A DNA stretch of 64,000 bases from Megascapheus bottae (taxonomy: Eukaryota > Chordata > Mammalia > Rodentia > Geomyidae). The position numbers and the translations under genes were made by a program. The DNA is taken from the NCBI GenBank assembly GCA_024803745.1, contig JANJXV010000006.1:45539001-45603000 (forward strand), read 5' to 3'. The stretch's first letter is position 1. Every line of letters begins with the position of its first letter. The notes beneath the pieces were generated by a model, which worked only from the letters and a program-made list of their open reading frames with translations, was not told where the DNA came from and did not search any database. Of this stretch, positions 27,001 through 40,200 are shown one piece after another.

Positions 27001-30000
27001 AATGTTTTTCAGCAAAATATGATTTACTCATACATACTACTCAGCAATGAAAAAGAATTACCTGCTAAATCAATATGCTGAATTCAAGAAGCCAACAAAA
27101 AAGGGCATGACTTGATTCATTTATAATTCTAATTGGAAATGACAGAAAGCAAATACGTGGTTAATTAGGGCTCTGGGGGAAGGTAAAGAGGAATGAAACA
27201 TGAAACAATATATTTCATAAAATTATGTAAATGTTCTCCATCTTAAGAGAACATTCCTCAAAATATGCCTATATTTGAGACATATATTAGGTATCAGACA
27301 GGCTCCCATTTTATATACTTTTAAACTAGCTGGGCACCAGTGGCTCAAGCACCAGGAACCCTACTTACTCAGGAGGGTGAAATCTGAGGATAGTGGTTTG
27401 AAGCCAGCCCAGGCCAGAAAATCTGTGAGACTCTTATCTCCAATAAACTACTCAGAAAAGGCCAGAACTGGAGCTGTGGCTCAACTGGTAGAGTGCTAGC
27501 CTTGAGTCAAAAGAAGCTCAGGGGACCAGGAGCATAGCTTAGTGGTACAGTGCTTGCCTAGCATGTATTGAAGCCCTGGGTTTGATTCCTCCATACCACA
27601 TTCACAGAAAAAGCTGGAAGTGGTGCTATAGCTCAAGTGGCAGAGCAGTAGCTTTGAGAGGAAGAAAAAAAATAGTCCAATGACAGTGCCCAGACTCTGA
27701 GTTCAAGGACTGGCCAAAAAAAATAAATAAATAAACGAATGAAACTTATTTTAATGCATCAAAGAAGAGAAAGCCTTTTTAATTTACTGTAAGAAAAATG
27801 CCAGAAACTCAACTTACAGTATGGCAGTAACATTATCTTTAAAAAAGAATTTAAGGCCAGGAGTTTGGCCTAGTGATAGAGTGCTTGCCTAGCATGCTCA
27901 AAGTCCCAGGTTCAATTTCTTGGTGCCACATACATAGAAAAAAGCCAGAAGTGATGCTGAGACTCAAGTGGTAGAGCTCTAGCCTTGAGAAAGTCCAAGG
28001 ACAGTGCTCAGGCCCTGAGCTCAAGCCCAGGACTGGCAAAAAAAAAAAAGAATTTAAAATGAAAAGGGGTATAAAATGAGAAGGGGTATAAATGTGTGAG
28101 AAGTAAGATAAGTAATGCGCCTACTACCTGGCGAATTTAAGTGTAACCCCTGTATACATTACTCCAGAAAAAAAAAAAAGAATTTAAAGAAAAGATACAA
28201 AAATTTTGCTGCTATTAACAGAAGAGTTTTCTGAGGAAAGCTATTAGCTGATCAGAAACAAGTTTTTCTGAGATCTTCAAATAATTTTACTTTAAGATTG
28301 AGCAAAACCTTGGTTTAAACCCCAATACCACCAAATTAATAATACTTTTTATTTATTTTTGCCAGTCCTGGGCTTGAACTCAGGGCCTGAGCACTGTGTT
28401 TGGGCTTGCTCAAGACCAGAGCTCTACCACTTGAGCCATAGCACCACTTCTGGCTTTTTCTGTGTATATGGTACTGAGGAATCAAACCTGGGTCTTCGTG
28501 AATGCTAGGCAAGCACTCTACCACTAGGCCAAACTCCCAGCCCCAATCCTTTCATCAGAGGTAAGGAAAAAATGGAAGTAACTAAACAGGAACCAAATAA
28601 AAAGACATTTCTTGGGGCCAGGAATCTGGCCTACTGGTAGAGTGCTTGATCGGGGTTCAATTCCTTAACACCACATACACATAGAAAAAGCCAAAAATGG
28701 TGCTGTGACTCAAGTGGTAGAGCTCTAGCCTTGAGAAGGTCCAAGGACAGTGTGTAGGCCCTGAGTTCAAGGCCCAGGACAGACCAAAAAAAAAGAATTC
28801 TTCAGCTTATTCACTTCTTCTTTTACCCAATAATTTCCCTCCACCAGTGTTATCTGGAGAGACAATGAAGAACAATAATGAAAAATGAAACATCAATTTT
28901 TAAGACTCTCCCAACCTCTAACCCCAGACATATTATCATTCATGTCCTAATAGAAATTTTGTTCTTCTTAAACCTCAGTTGCCAGAGTCCCTACCTAACC
29001 ACCATTAGGTCCCAATCTGTTTTCTCACACCAAAAACAAGAAAACAGGATCCTGATGTGAAAGCCAAAGGTGTTGCTTTTCTTACTGAACAAAAAAGGTA
29101 GACTTCAGCAGCAAATACATATAAATGTCTTTTGTGCTAACACAGAGCTAATAACTTTGAATACCAGAAAAAAAGAAAAATCAGAGGTATGGTTCCAGCA
29201 TGATGTAACAGCTTTTAATACATCTGTTATCATGACCAGATGAAAATTCTGACATAAATTACATACTTCTTCCAAAAAAAAATTCTTCTTTGTCATCAAA
29301 ACAGTAAAGATCTGGAGAATTTTATATCATTACACCTATTTTTCCCTCAAAATATATTCGCTTCTATTGAGTCACTTTAAGTCACCCTTCAATATGTGAA
29401 TTATTAATTATTACATAAATCTTAGAAAATAAGTTCTGTTAACCAAGATAGTAATTCAAACAACGCTAAACAAACATTTTCATATACACTTTGCTAAAAA
29501 AATACTTGCTTCAAATGCACATGTTCACATACATATATTTTTCTATTTACCAAGTTCTTCACTTATCTAGTTACCTGAAGCTTTCTAGTGTTCAGTATTA
29601 GAATAGCAACTTTATTTTTACATAAGTGACATCTTGTGGTGTTAAATGGTATAACTTTTCATGTTCAAAATATGCCTAGTTCTAAACACATGTAGAAAAA
29701 CTAAAGTTAGATCCTTATCTGTTTCCCTGTATCAGAATCAACTCCAAATGGATCAAAGACCTTGAGGTAAAAGCAGATACCCTGAACATTTTACAGGAAG
29801 AAATAGGAGACACACTTGGGCTCTTTGGCACATGTCGAAAATTTCTTAATAAATGCCCCAAAACAAATGCCTGAACCAAAGAAAAGTTGGACAAATGGGA
29901 TTGCATTAAACTGCAGAGCTTCCGTATGGCAAAGGACAAAGCCAGCAAGATGAACAGAAAGTCCACATAATGGGAAAAGATCTTCACATGCCACACAACA

Positions 30001-33000
30001 GACAATGGTCTTATATCTGAAATATACCTAGAGCTCAAGAAAGTAAATCTTCCAAAAAAGAAACCCTCAAAGAAATAACCATCCCATTAAAGGTGAGTTT
30101 AAGACTTCAAGAGAGACTTCTCTGAAGAAGAAATAAAAATGGCCTACAGACACATGAAGAAATGTTAGACATCTCTGGCCATAAAAGAAATGCAAATCAA
30201 AACAACTTTGAGATTCCATCTCCAGTTAGAATGGCCATTATCAAGAAATCTAATAACAACAAATGCTGATGGGGATGTAGCCACTACTGCACTGTTGGTA
30301 GGAGTATAATCTTGAACAACCACTCTGGAAAGCAGTATGGAGGGTCCTCAAAAGACTTAACAGAGCTCCCCTATGACCCAACAATCCCACTTCTGTGCAT
30401 CTACCCAAATATCAAGAAACAAGGGCATACTACACTTGCCAGCACAGCTATGTTCATCACAGCATCATTCACTATAGCTAAGATATGGAACCAACCCAGC
30501 TACCCTTCAGTAGATAAATGGATCATGAAGATGTGGTATATTTACACCATGGAATTCTATGCTGCCATCAGAAAGAATGACTCTGCCCCATTTGTAAGGA
30601 AATGGAAAGACTTGGAAAAAAATCATATTAAGTGAACTAAGCAAGACCCAAAGAAATATAGGCTCCATGGTTTCCCTCATCTGTAAAGACTAGCATATGT
30701 TCAGGATCACGATAGCTCAAAAGCTATGTACAGGGACCGGGAGTTTGGCCTAGTGGTTAAAGTGCTTGCCTAGCATGCATGAAGACCCGGGTTCAATTCC
30801 TCGGTACCACATACATAGAAAAAAGCTGGAAGTGGTGCTGAGGCTCAAGTGGTAGAGCTCTAGCCTTGAGAAAGTCCAAGGACAGTGCTCAGGCCCTGAG
30901 CTCAAGCCCAGGACTGGCAAAAAAAAAAAAAAAAGCTATGTACATATGTCCATATAGAATGAAGCTAAGCAAAATGAACTTCAGTATATGAAAACAAGAG
31001 GTTTATCTTTATGGTTGTTGTTCTTAATGTACTATATGAAGCTATTGCTTTTTTCTTCTTTTCCTCTTAAGGTTTATCTCATTTTGTTACTGTATCTGAC
31101 TTCGGTACTTGGTATATACATTTGTGTATTTGAAAATGGGAATGTAAGGGAAAAACAAGATGAATGGGAGGGGGAAGGGGAGAGAAAACTGGAGAAAAAC
31201 ATGGGAAGGGAAAACAATGTTCAAGAAGTAATGTACCCACTACCTGAGAATGTAAACCCCTCTGTACATCACCTCAACAATAAAATTTAAAAATATATAT
31301 GCCTAGTTTAAATTTCAAAGAACAGAGTTTACAAAACTGACGAGTTAAATTAAATCTTATTACCAGGAAGGTCACTTTAATATAGTATGACAGTAAGGTA
31401 GTTATAATCAAAAATGCAAAAATGGGCCAGGAGCTTGGCCTAGTCGTAGAGTGCTTGCCTAGCATGCACAAAGATCCATGCTCAATTCCTCAGTACCACA
31501 TACATAGAAAAAAGACAGAAGTGGTGCTGTGGCTCAAGTGGTAGAGCTATAGCCTTAAGAAAGCCCAAGTGCTCAGGCCCTGAGTTCAAGACCCAGGACT
31601 GGCAAAAAAAACAAAACAAAAAAAAAACTGCAAAAACATCACCAGGTCTATGTATAGGTATTAGAACTTTTACACAGTACAAATTATCTCAATTTTTAAA
31701 AGCCTAAAACCCACATCATTAAAACCGTCAACTAATTAGGCACTGCAGGCTCATGCCTATAATCCTAGTTACCTAGGATACTGAGCTCACAATTTGAAGC
31801 CAGTCCCAGCAGATAAATCCAAAAGATTCGTATTGCAAACTGAAGGAGGTTATGGTTGGTAAAAAGACAGACTAGAGCAAAAAAAGCTAAGCAAGAATAT
31901 GAGGCCATGAGTTCAAGCTCCAGTAAAACCTTTGCAGTTACTGGTAGTTTATACCTATAATCCTAGTTATTCAGGAGGTTCAGATCCTAAGACAGATCTC
32001 CATTCAAAGCCACCTAGGGACAAGGAAGTCCTTGGGTAAGTCCTTTAAACTCTTCTCTCCAATTAACCACCTAAGAAGCTAGACCTGATACTGTGGTTCA
32101 GATGGCAGAGCATGAGCCTCAAGTAAAAAAGGTAAGGGACAAGATCTGAATTCAAGTCCCAAGTACCATCATGAATAAAGCATCTATGAATAGCTAGTAT
32201 AGTTTGATTATTGCTTTTTGTTTGTTTATTGAGACATGTTCTTCCTATATAGCTCAGGTTGATTTCAAATTCAAGATCCTCTTGCTTTAGCCTCCTATAT
32301 GTGTACACTACCAGGCCCAGGTTATTTTTTTTATTTTAATTTATTTTAATTGTGAAGGTGATGTACAAAAGGGTTACAGTTACATAAGTCAGGTAATGAG
32401 GGCATCGCTTTTTGAACAGTGTCACCTCTTCCCTCTTTTCCCTCCCATACCCCCTCTCCCACAAGTCTTGAAGTTCATTTTCAACGTAGTGTCTGTATTT
32501 GTTCACCCTTTGTCCCACCATTTCTGTGCTCTCCTTTTAACTGGCATAAAAAGTACAAAATTTGTGGGTTACCATGTGATTATTTTTGGCTTTTGGTTTT
32601 TTATTGGGGGGGGAGGTCAGGGGGATTGAACTTGGCCCGAGCACTGTTCCTGAGCTCTACAGCTCAAGTCTACCGCCCTAACCCTGGGCCTGGTGGTGTC
32701 CCTGAGTTCCCTGGCCCAAGACTACCACCCTACCCTTGAGCCAAGTCCCACTTCCCATTTAATAGAGGTTAATCAGAGATAAGAGACTCAGATCCTTTTG
32801 TGCCTAAGCTGACTTTGAACCTTGATCCTCAGAGCTCAGCCTCCTGAGTGTCTAGGATTACAGGCATGAGCAACCAAGTCCGGCTTCCATGTAATGTTTT
32901 GATACATATATATATTGTGCACTGGTTAGCTGGTTAGTTAATTTGTTTGATTTGATTTATTTGCGACATGGGATATTGAACGTAGGGCCTTACAGCAAGT

Positions 33001-36000
33001 GCTATATACCTTCTGAACCATGTGTTCAGATCCTTTTAGTTTTGGATACTGTTTTAGGAAGAGGATCTGATCAACATTTCTGCAGGCTGAAATGAACCTA
33101 TTATCTTCCTCCCTCCACTACTTAGATAGCTGACATAAGTCATCACTCCTGGTTTCACTGTGTGTAATTCAAATGAGAATAAACATATCTATTTCCCCAA
33201 ACTTTAATCATTTGTATGTGGTAAGAACTTTCAAGATTCTCTCTTTATCTTTGTTGAAATATGAAGTCTACTACTATTACGTAGTTGCCCTACTCAAGGG
33301 GCCTTCTTTTTCCTCGAGTTAATAAGACATGTGTACCACAGCAAGCAGCACCTGAAATACAAATCTAAAAGTGATGGACCTATATGATGCATGAAAACCT
33401 TTGAAAATGGAAGTCTCACCTTTGTACAGAAAAAGAGAGTATCTCCTTATGCTTTAAGAACCACTTAACTGCTAGGTGCCAGTAGCTCACACCTGTAATC
33501 CTAGCTACTCAGGAGGCTGAGATCTGAGAATCATGGTTCAAAACCAGCCCAGGCACAAAAGTCTATGAGACTCTTTATCTACAATTAACCACCAGAAAAC
33601 CAGAAATGATGCTGTGGCTCAAAGTGATAGAGTACTAAGCCCTGAGCTAAAGAGCTCAGCACCCAGGCTCAGAGTTCAAGCCCCACAACTGACCAAAAAA
33701 AAAAAAAAGAGAGAGAGAGAACCATTCAACTGAAAGATGCTAATACTCCACATGGTGCGGTATAAACATGAGTGGATATAAAAGAAAAAGATGGAAATTA
33801 GTCAAAATTCACCTTTCTGTATGCTATGTCGTTAAAGGTATTGGTCTTCAAAATAAGCTTATGTAAACAACGGTTGGTTAGGTGCACAGATGATGGTCAA
33901 TGCACTCACTTAGTCAGTACAGAAGTGAAGTCCAATCAGTCTCCACAGGGTGCTGACAGGCAAAATTCAGACTTTACCAGTCTCAGCCTCCATTTGGCTG
34001 AGCCTCATCACCATCCCAACCCTCCTAAGATGACTGGATCCTTATAGTGTGCTCCACAGGATGAGCAGAACTGATGTTACAGGGAATGTTCCTTAGAAAT
34101 GCAGAGTCCCTGGCCCCACCGGACTCTCTCTGCTCAGAGGCTGCATGTGAACACACAGACTAGGTAATGCCATGTACACTCAGGTTGAAGAAACCTTGAC
34201 TGAAGTCTGGGGAGCACTAATGTAAGACTCTATCTCTTCACTATCTCTTCACAATCTGAGGCCTTCCTCATGCTCTTTACTCAAGTACAAAAGTTTTAAA
34301 AAGTTAACCTTGGGAAGTGGTGCTGTGCTAAGCAGTAGAGCCCTAGCCTTGAGCAGAAGAGTTCAGGGGCAGCCCCCAGGCCCAGAGTTCAAGCCCCACA
34401 ACTGCCGCCTTCCCCCCCTCCCCCTGCCAAAAGAAAGTTAACTTTAAGTGTTTTTAGTCCTCTAGTCAACCAGTCCTCTTTTAAAGGAGGCATCAGAAAG
34501 TACCCAAGTAAATTTGAACATATACTCCTCCTACTATTCTTACAATTAAAACGTCTATGTTACAGTCACTTCCTCAACCCTTAGTAATCTTTTATCCCTC
34601 ACTCCTCTATTAAAACCTTCATAGAAGACAACAAATGCTCTCCTAACTTAAAAGTCCAATACAAAATCTTGGAAATATGTTTAGCTTATTTTTTACACAA
34701 ATACAATTGATGCCTGTACCAGTGGTTCAAGCTTGTAATCTTAGCTATTCAGGAGGCTAAGATATGAGGGTCACAGTTCAAAGCCAGCTGGGGCACAAAA
34801 GTCCATGATACTCTTATCTCCAATTAACCACCAGAAAACCAGACGTGGTACTGTGGCTCAAAGTGATAGAGCACTAGCCTTGAGCCGAAGAGATCAGGAA
34901 CAACACCCAAGCCCAGAGATTAAACCCCCACAATTAACTACCCTCCCCCTCAAAAAATACAATTACTATTTTCCCATCTTGAATTCCTTTATTTTCAGCT
35001 GATTCTCTATTTGCATTTGATACAGCAATGAAGAAAGGTAAGGAAAAAACACTGCCCTCCAAGATTTATTCTAATAAATAAAAGAAACCACAAAGCTTTA
35101 AGTCATAAGGAAATATGAGAAGAAAATAGAACAAAAGGAGAGAATGAAGAAAGGAAAGGAAGAAGCCAATTAACTAGGGTAATCAGAGGACTAAAAAAGG
35201 AGCATCTGAACAAGGACTTACAAGTGGGAAAGTTAGTCTTGAAGATATAATAGATGTGGTGCTGAACAGAGAAACAGCAGTACAGGTTAAGAGAATACAG
35301 GAAGTAAACAATAGTAGAAGCTTTGGTATTTATTCAGAATTTTAAACCATTATAAATAGAGTACTCTTATTTAACAGGACCATTATGGCTGCTATGTTCA
35401 GAATATAGTCCAGGGCCTTCTATGACTGAAACTTCCTTGTAACAAAGTAAGCTCCTTATATAAATACATACACACCCATATGAAAATGGCAGCTTTTGAA
35501 GGCACTGGAAGTAAGACAGATAGAGGTAGAATGAAGAATGAATAGAAGTACACAAAGTGAGCTCTTCCTTCACACCTGCTGTATCCCAAGTACATTTCCC
35601 AAACAGGCATTTTGGAGATTAAAACCCAAGAGGTTTTTATTTTAAATGACTGAGAAGACAGATGTTGAAGTTCAGAACGGCCAGAGTGACTAGAACTTGA
35701 AGGACAAACCAGAAAGGATGGAATCAATCAAGAGGTATACAAAAACCTATCCACAGATTCCCTACAAATAATCAGCTCCATTTCACAAGGCAGTATTGCA
35801 AAAATCCAGCAGGAAACAATAGCTGGAAAGTTAGCTATCTGAGTAGATATTTCAGCAACCATGCACGGCTGTGAAGAGAAGCTAGAAGTCTCTCCTAAGT
35901 AGGGTCCTTAGTAAAATCATCATCTTCAAGCATATAGAAGACGCACACAGTGAATAATGATATTCTAAGAATATAAGAAAAACTGAAATGAGAAAGACTG

Positions 36001-37166
36001 CAAATGCCTAAAGTTGAACTTCTGCAAGATGCAAGCGATCTGCTTAAACTATTTATCTGTCCACCAAAAAAAAACAAAAAACAAAAAACACAACCCTCTT
36101 TGAAAGAATTTATCATCTAGAAAATCATCCTAAATACCCAGTACCTGATCAAAACTTAAAAGAGTAGGAATGGAAGGTACAGAACTCAAGGGGAAAAGGA
36201 TGAAAAAGTGCAGCAGTGTGGCTCACTGGACTGGGATGAAAGTGGGTGAAGACAGGAAGGAGTGACTAGGCGGAGAATGAGGGAACAGAAGACACTGTAG
36301 GAAAGGAAATGTACGCCTTACATGATTAAGGGTAATTGTAATTCCTCTGTATATCACTTTTATAATAACAATAAAGTAACTTTTTAAAAAAGTACGAGTC
36401 ATGAAAGGAGGAAGAGAAGGAAATAGAGCATGAGGAGGAAACAAAAATGAAAGTGAGAGGGCTGGGAGTTTGGCCTAGTGATAGAGTGCTTGCCTAGCAT
36501 GAACAAAGGCCAGGGTTCGATTCCTTGGTACCACATACATAGAAAAAAGAAGTGGTGCTGTGGCTCAAGTGGTAAAACTCTAGCCTTGAGAAAACCCAAG
36601 GACGGTCTCAGGCCCTGAACCCAAAGCCAGGACTGGCAAAAAAAAAGAAAATGAAGGAGAAAAGAAAAAGAGAGAAAGGTCAAACACACATACACACACA
36701 TACACACACACACACACCCATCCATGGCAGATTCAAGGATAGTTACCAGATACAGATTTTTAAATAGTGACAGATGATCAAGAAAATGCTGGAAAAGATG
36801 GACAAAATAGATGAAACATCAAACAGCAACAATTAGATAATCAAACATTCCGAAATGTAAAAATACAGGTCAGGAACTCGTAGCTCATGCTTGTAATCCT
36901 AGCAACTCAGGAGGCTAAAACCTGAGGATCACAGTTCAAAACCAGCAAGAAAAAGGAAAGAAGAAAGGAAGGGAGGGAGGGATGGGGGGAAGAGGAGGGA
37001 GGGGGAAAGGGAGAGGGACAGAGAGGAGAGAGGGAGAGGGAGGGGGAGAGGGACATAGAGGACAGGAGGAGGGAGAGAGAGAGGGGGGAGAGGGAGAGGG
37101 AGCGCCAGGGAGAGGGAGAGAGAGGGAGGAGAGAGAGGGAGAGGGAAAGAGAGAGAGAGAGGGAGA

Positions 37167-37220
<54 letters not shown>

Positions 37221-40200
37221 CTGAAATTAAGAACCCACTAGAACTCTGAATAAGAGAAGGTCCAAGTAGAAAAATGTTTGCCTAGCAAAAGTGAGGCAAA
37301 CTGAGGCCCTGAATTTAATCCCCAATATCACAAAAAATAAAAATGAAAGACCCAGTTCATTAAGTTTAATAGGAACACAGGACAAGAGAAAAATCTATAA
37401 ACTGAAGCACAGAGGAGCTGTGGTTAAAAATAATGCGATGCTAGACTTCAGCAAAAGAGCTTAGGGATAGCACCCAGGCCCTGAGTTCAAGCCCCACAAC
37501 CAACAAAAGGAAAGAATGGAATACACAACAAAGTATCAAAGTCATGTGGGATATAGTTCAAATATCTAAATATACTTCAAATTAAGAATATCAATAAGGA
37601 AAGAGAAAAAGAATGCAATAAAGGCAATATATGATTATGTTAATAACTCTATGAATGTTAGCAAATTTTAGTTAAAAAAAGGAAAAACACAAAGAAACTT
37701 AAACAGAGCATAGAAAAACTAACAATAAGTATCTTTCAATTAATCAGAAAATAAAACATAACCTTAAGATGGGTAAATAAACCATTCCTAAAGTGGTAAA
37801 TGATAAATATCTTACACTTTACCAGCCATGGCATTTCTAACCTAACTACTCACCTCTGCCAAATATCGTGAAATCAAGTAGGCATAGACAATACATGAAC
37901 AGATGGACAATGTGGTTATTTCCTAATAAATACCCAGTTTGCTGATCCTAGCCTTAAAAAGATCAACAATAATATTGACAGGTATTATAGAGACCAGAGG
38001 ATAATGGAATAATATGTTTAGAAGACAAAGAGGGAAAATGTAGAATTTTAAGCTAATTAAAAATATCTTTTGGGGCTGGGAGTTTGGTCTACTGGTAGAA
38101 TGCTTGCCTAGGATGCACAACAACCCGGGTTTGATTCATCAGTACCACATATATAGAAAAGCTGAAAGTGGTGCTGTGGCTCAAGTGAAAATGGAAAGAC
38201 TTGGAAAAAAGTATACTAAGCAAAGCAAGCCAGACCCAAAGAAAAAGGCTGCATGATTTCCCTCATTTGTAGTAATTAGAATGTGTCTATAAATCTACAA
38301 GTAAACACAATGGATAGTAAAGGACAAAAATGTTACACTTGAACATGATAAATAAGACTCTAAACATTCACACAATGAAACAAAAAAACGGATATTCTTA
38401 GGAGAAATTACCAAGGCTCAATAGCTATGTGTATATAACCATATAAAATGATGTTTATCTAAATGAACTCCAAGAAATAGAAACAAGAAGTTTTTTGTTA
38501 TTTTCTTTTGTTTTGCTTTTTCCCTCCTTCGTTGCTGTTTTTTATTTCAATTCCTTTTGTCTTATATGTAAATTTATGTTTGGGGGAAGGTAAGTAGAGC
38601 ACAGAAATGATGGGCCAGACCGGTCTACGATCCTACTATTGCTTCTTGGAGTCACTGGGGATGTTAAGTGAGCACCAGTGTCCAGCTATTATGCTTCCCC
38701 TATATCTGGGAAAACAGGCAAAGACCAACACCCAATCACAGAATAAGAGAGAGTCTCAAACTTTTTTTTTTGCCCAGTCTGGCCTCAAACCAGAACTCCC
38801 CCATCTCTGCTCCTAAGTAGCTGTGATTAAAGGCTTGAGCCACCACACCCAGCAAAAATCGACTACTTTTTTTAAGTCCATTACAAAGAAGTAGGCATTG
38901 GCAAAGTAAGAAATTAAACCAGACTTGTGTTTTGAAATGCAGCACTCTTCCCACTTACAACTGAGCTGTCAATTTCTGCTTTAAGACTGAGAATGTTAAA
39001 AAATACTTTAAAGAATTGTAAAGTTGGGCTGTGAGTTTGGCCTAGTGGTAGAGTGCTTGCCTAGCATGCACGAAGACCAGGGTTCGATTTCTCAGGACCA
39101 CATACACAGAAAAAAGCCGGAAGTGGTTGCTGAGGCTCAAGTGGTAGAGCTCTAGCCTTGACAAAGTCCAAGGACAGTGCTCAGGCCCTGAGTTCAAGCC
39201 AAGGACTAGCCAAAAAAAAAAAAAAATTGTAAAGTAATACCTATACCTATACCCAGTATCAATGTACATGTTACCTCACTTCTGCCCTAATTTACAATCA
39301 CCGTAAGAAAAATTATGGAAGGTTTTTTAAGCTCAAATTTTTTATGTAAAGAAAACTGATCACTGCAACTACAGTAAAAAAAGATTGCAATTGCTCTCAA
39401 TGGTAGTCTAAAACATCTGTGATACACTCCTGTACAAGTCAAAATAAATTCTATTTTCACTGACATTACTTTGACTGTATTTAGTTAGCATTATCTCATG
39501 TAGATTCATCAGCTCAAAATTAATTAGTAACACAGAATAGTGAATTCCGTCCAAACAATTCATCTTTGTTGGCTCAAATGCCTCAATGCCACTGGCAAAC
39601 CACCATAATAATGGGCATGGTGCCGCTGTAACAGATGGGCATAAACACAGACATGCCAAAGAGTTAGTCTGTGCATCAAGCTTGAATATTAGTATTAGAT
39701 CTTCCTCCAAGAAATTCATAAACTAGAGTAAATATAAGTTTCTATAACTATGCTACTAAGATATGCCAACTGAAAGCTAAATTGATTTTTAAACTTTTTC
39801 TTAAAAATCAAAACAACTTTCCAAGCCCACAGAGGTATGTTTGGATGATGAGTTTGGATCAGCTTTCTGTGTGGGGAACTGAGGAAACCAATGTGCAATC
39901 TCTACCTTAGATAAGCTCTGTCTCAGAAGGACTTGAAAAATCTAAGAATTAATTCACTTTCTGAACAGTTACATGGCAATGCTGCAAGCTGAAAAAGTTC
40001 TAGGTTTGTTGGACAAAAATATGAATATACTTAACATTATTGGACTATAAACTTCAAAATGGTCAAGGAAGTAAATTCAATGTTATGTTTTTACTACGGT
40101 TTTTTCGAGTCACATCCCATCAAGTTTCCTGACAAAAGCCAAAAAGGATCCTACAAATTCCTACTTGATAGGAATACAATCTGAAAGTGCAAAACACTAA

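Noticed and set aside
29715..30038. Overlapping minus-strand open frames suggesting an antisense gene
   Set aside because: They are the antisense of L1 ORF2 sequence in the element at 29682-31296.
36982..37224. Long open frame rich in Gly, Arg and Glu
   Set aside because: It is only the translation of the polypurine repeat; no start context, no homology.
39408..39719. 103-codon minus-strand open frame in intron 1 as an extra AP3B1 exon
   Set aside because: Exons 1 and 2 already join in frame, and no matching acceptor and donor pair or known isoform supports it.
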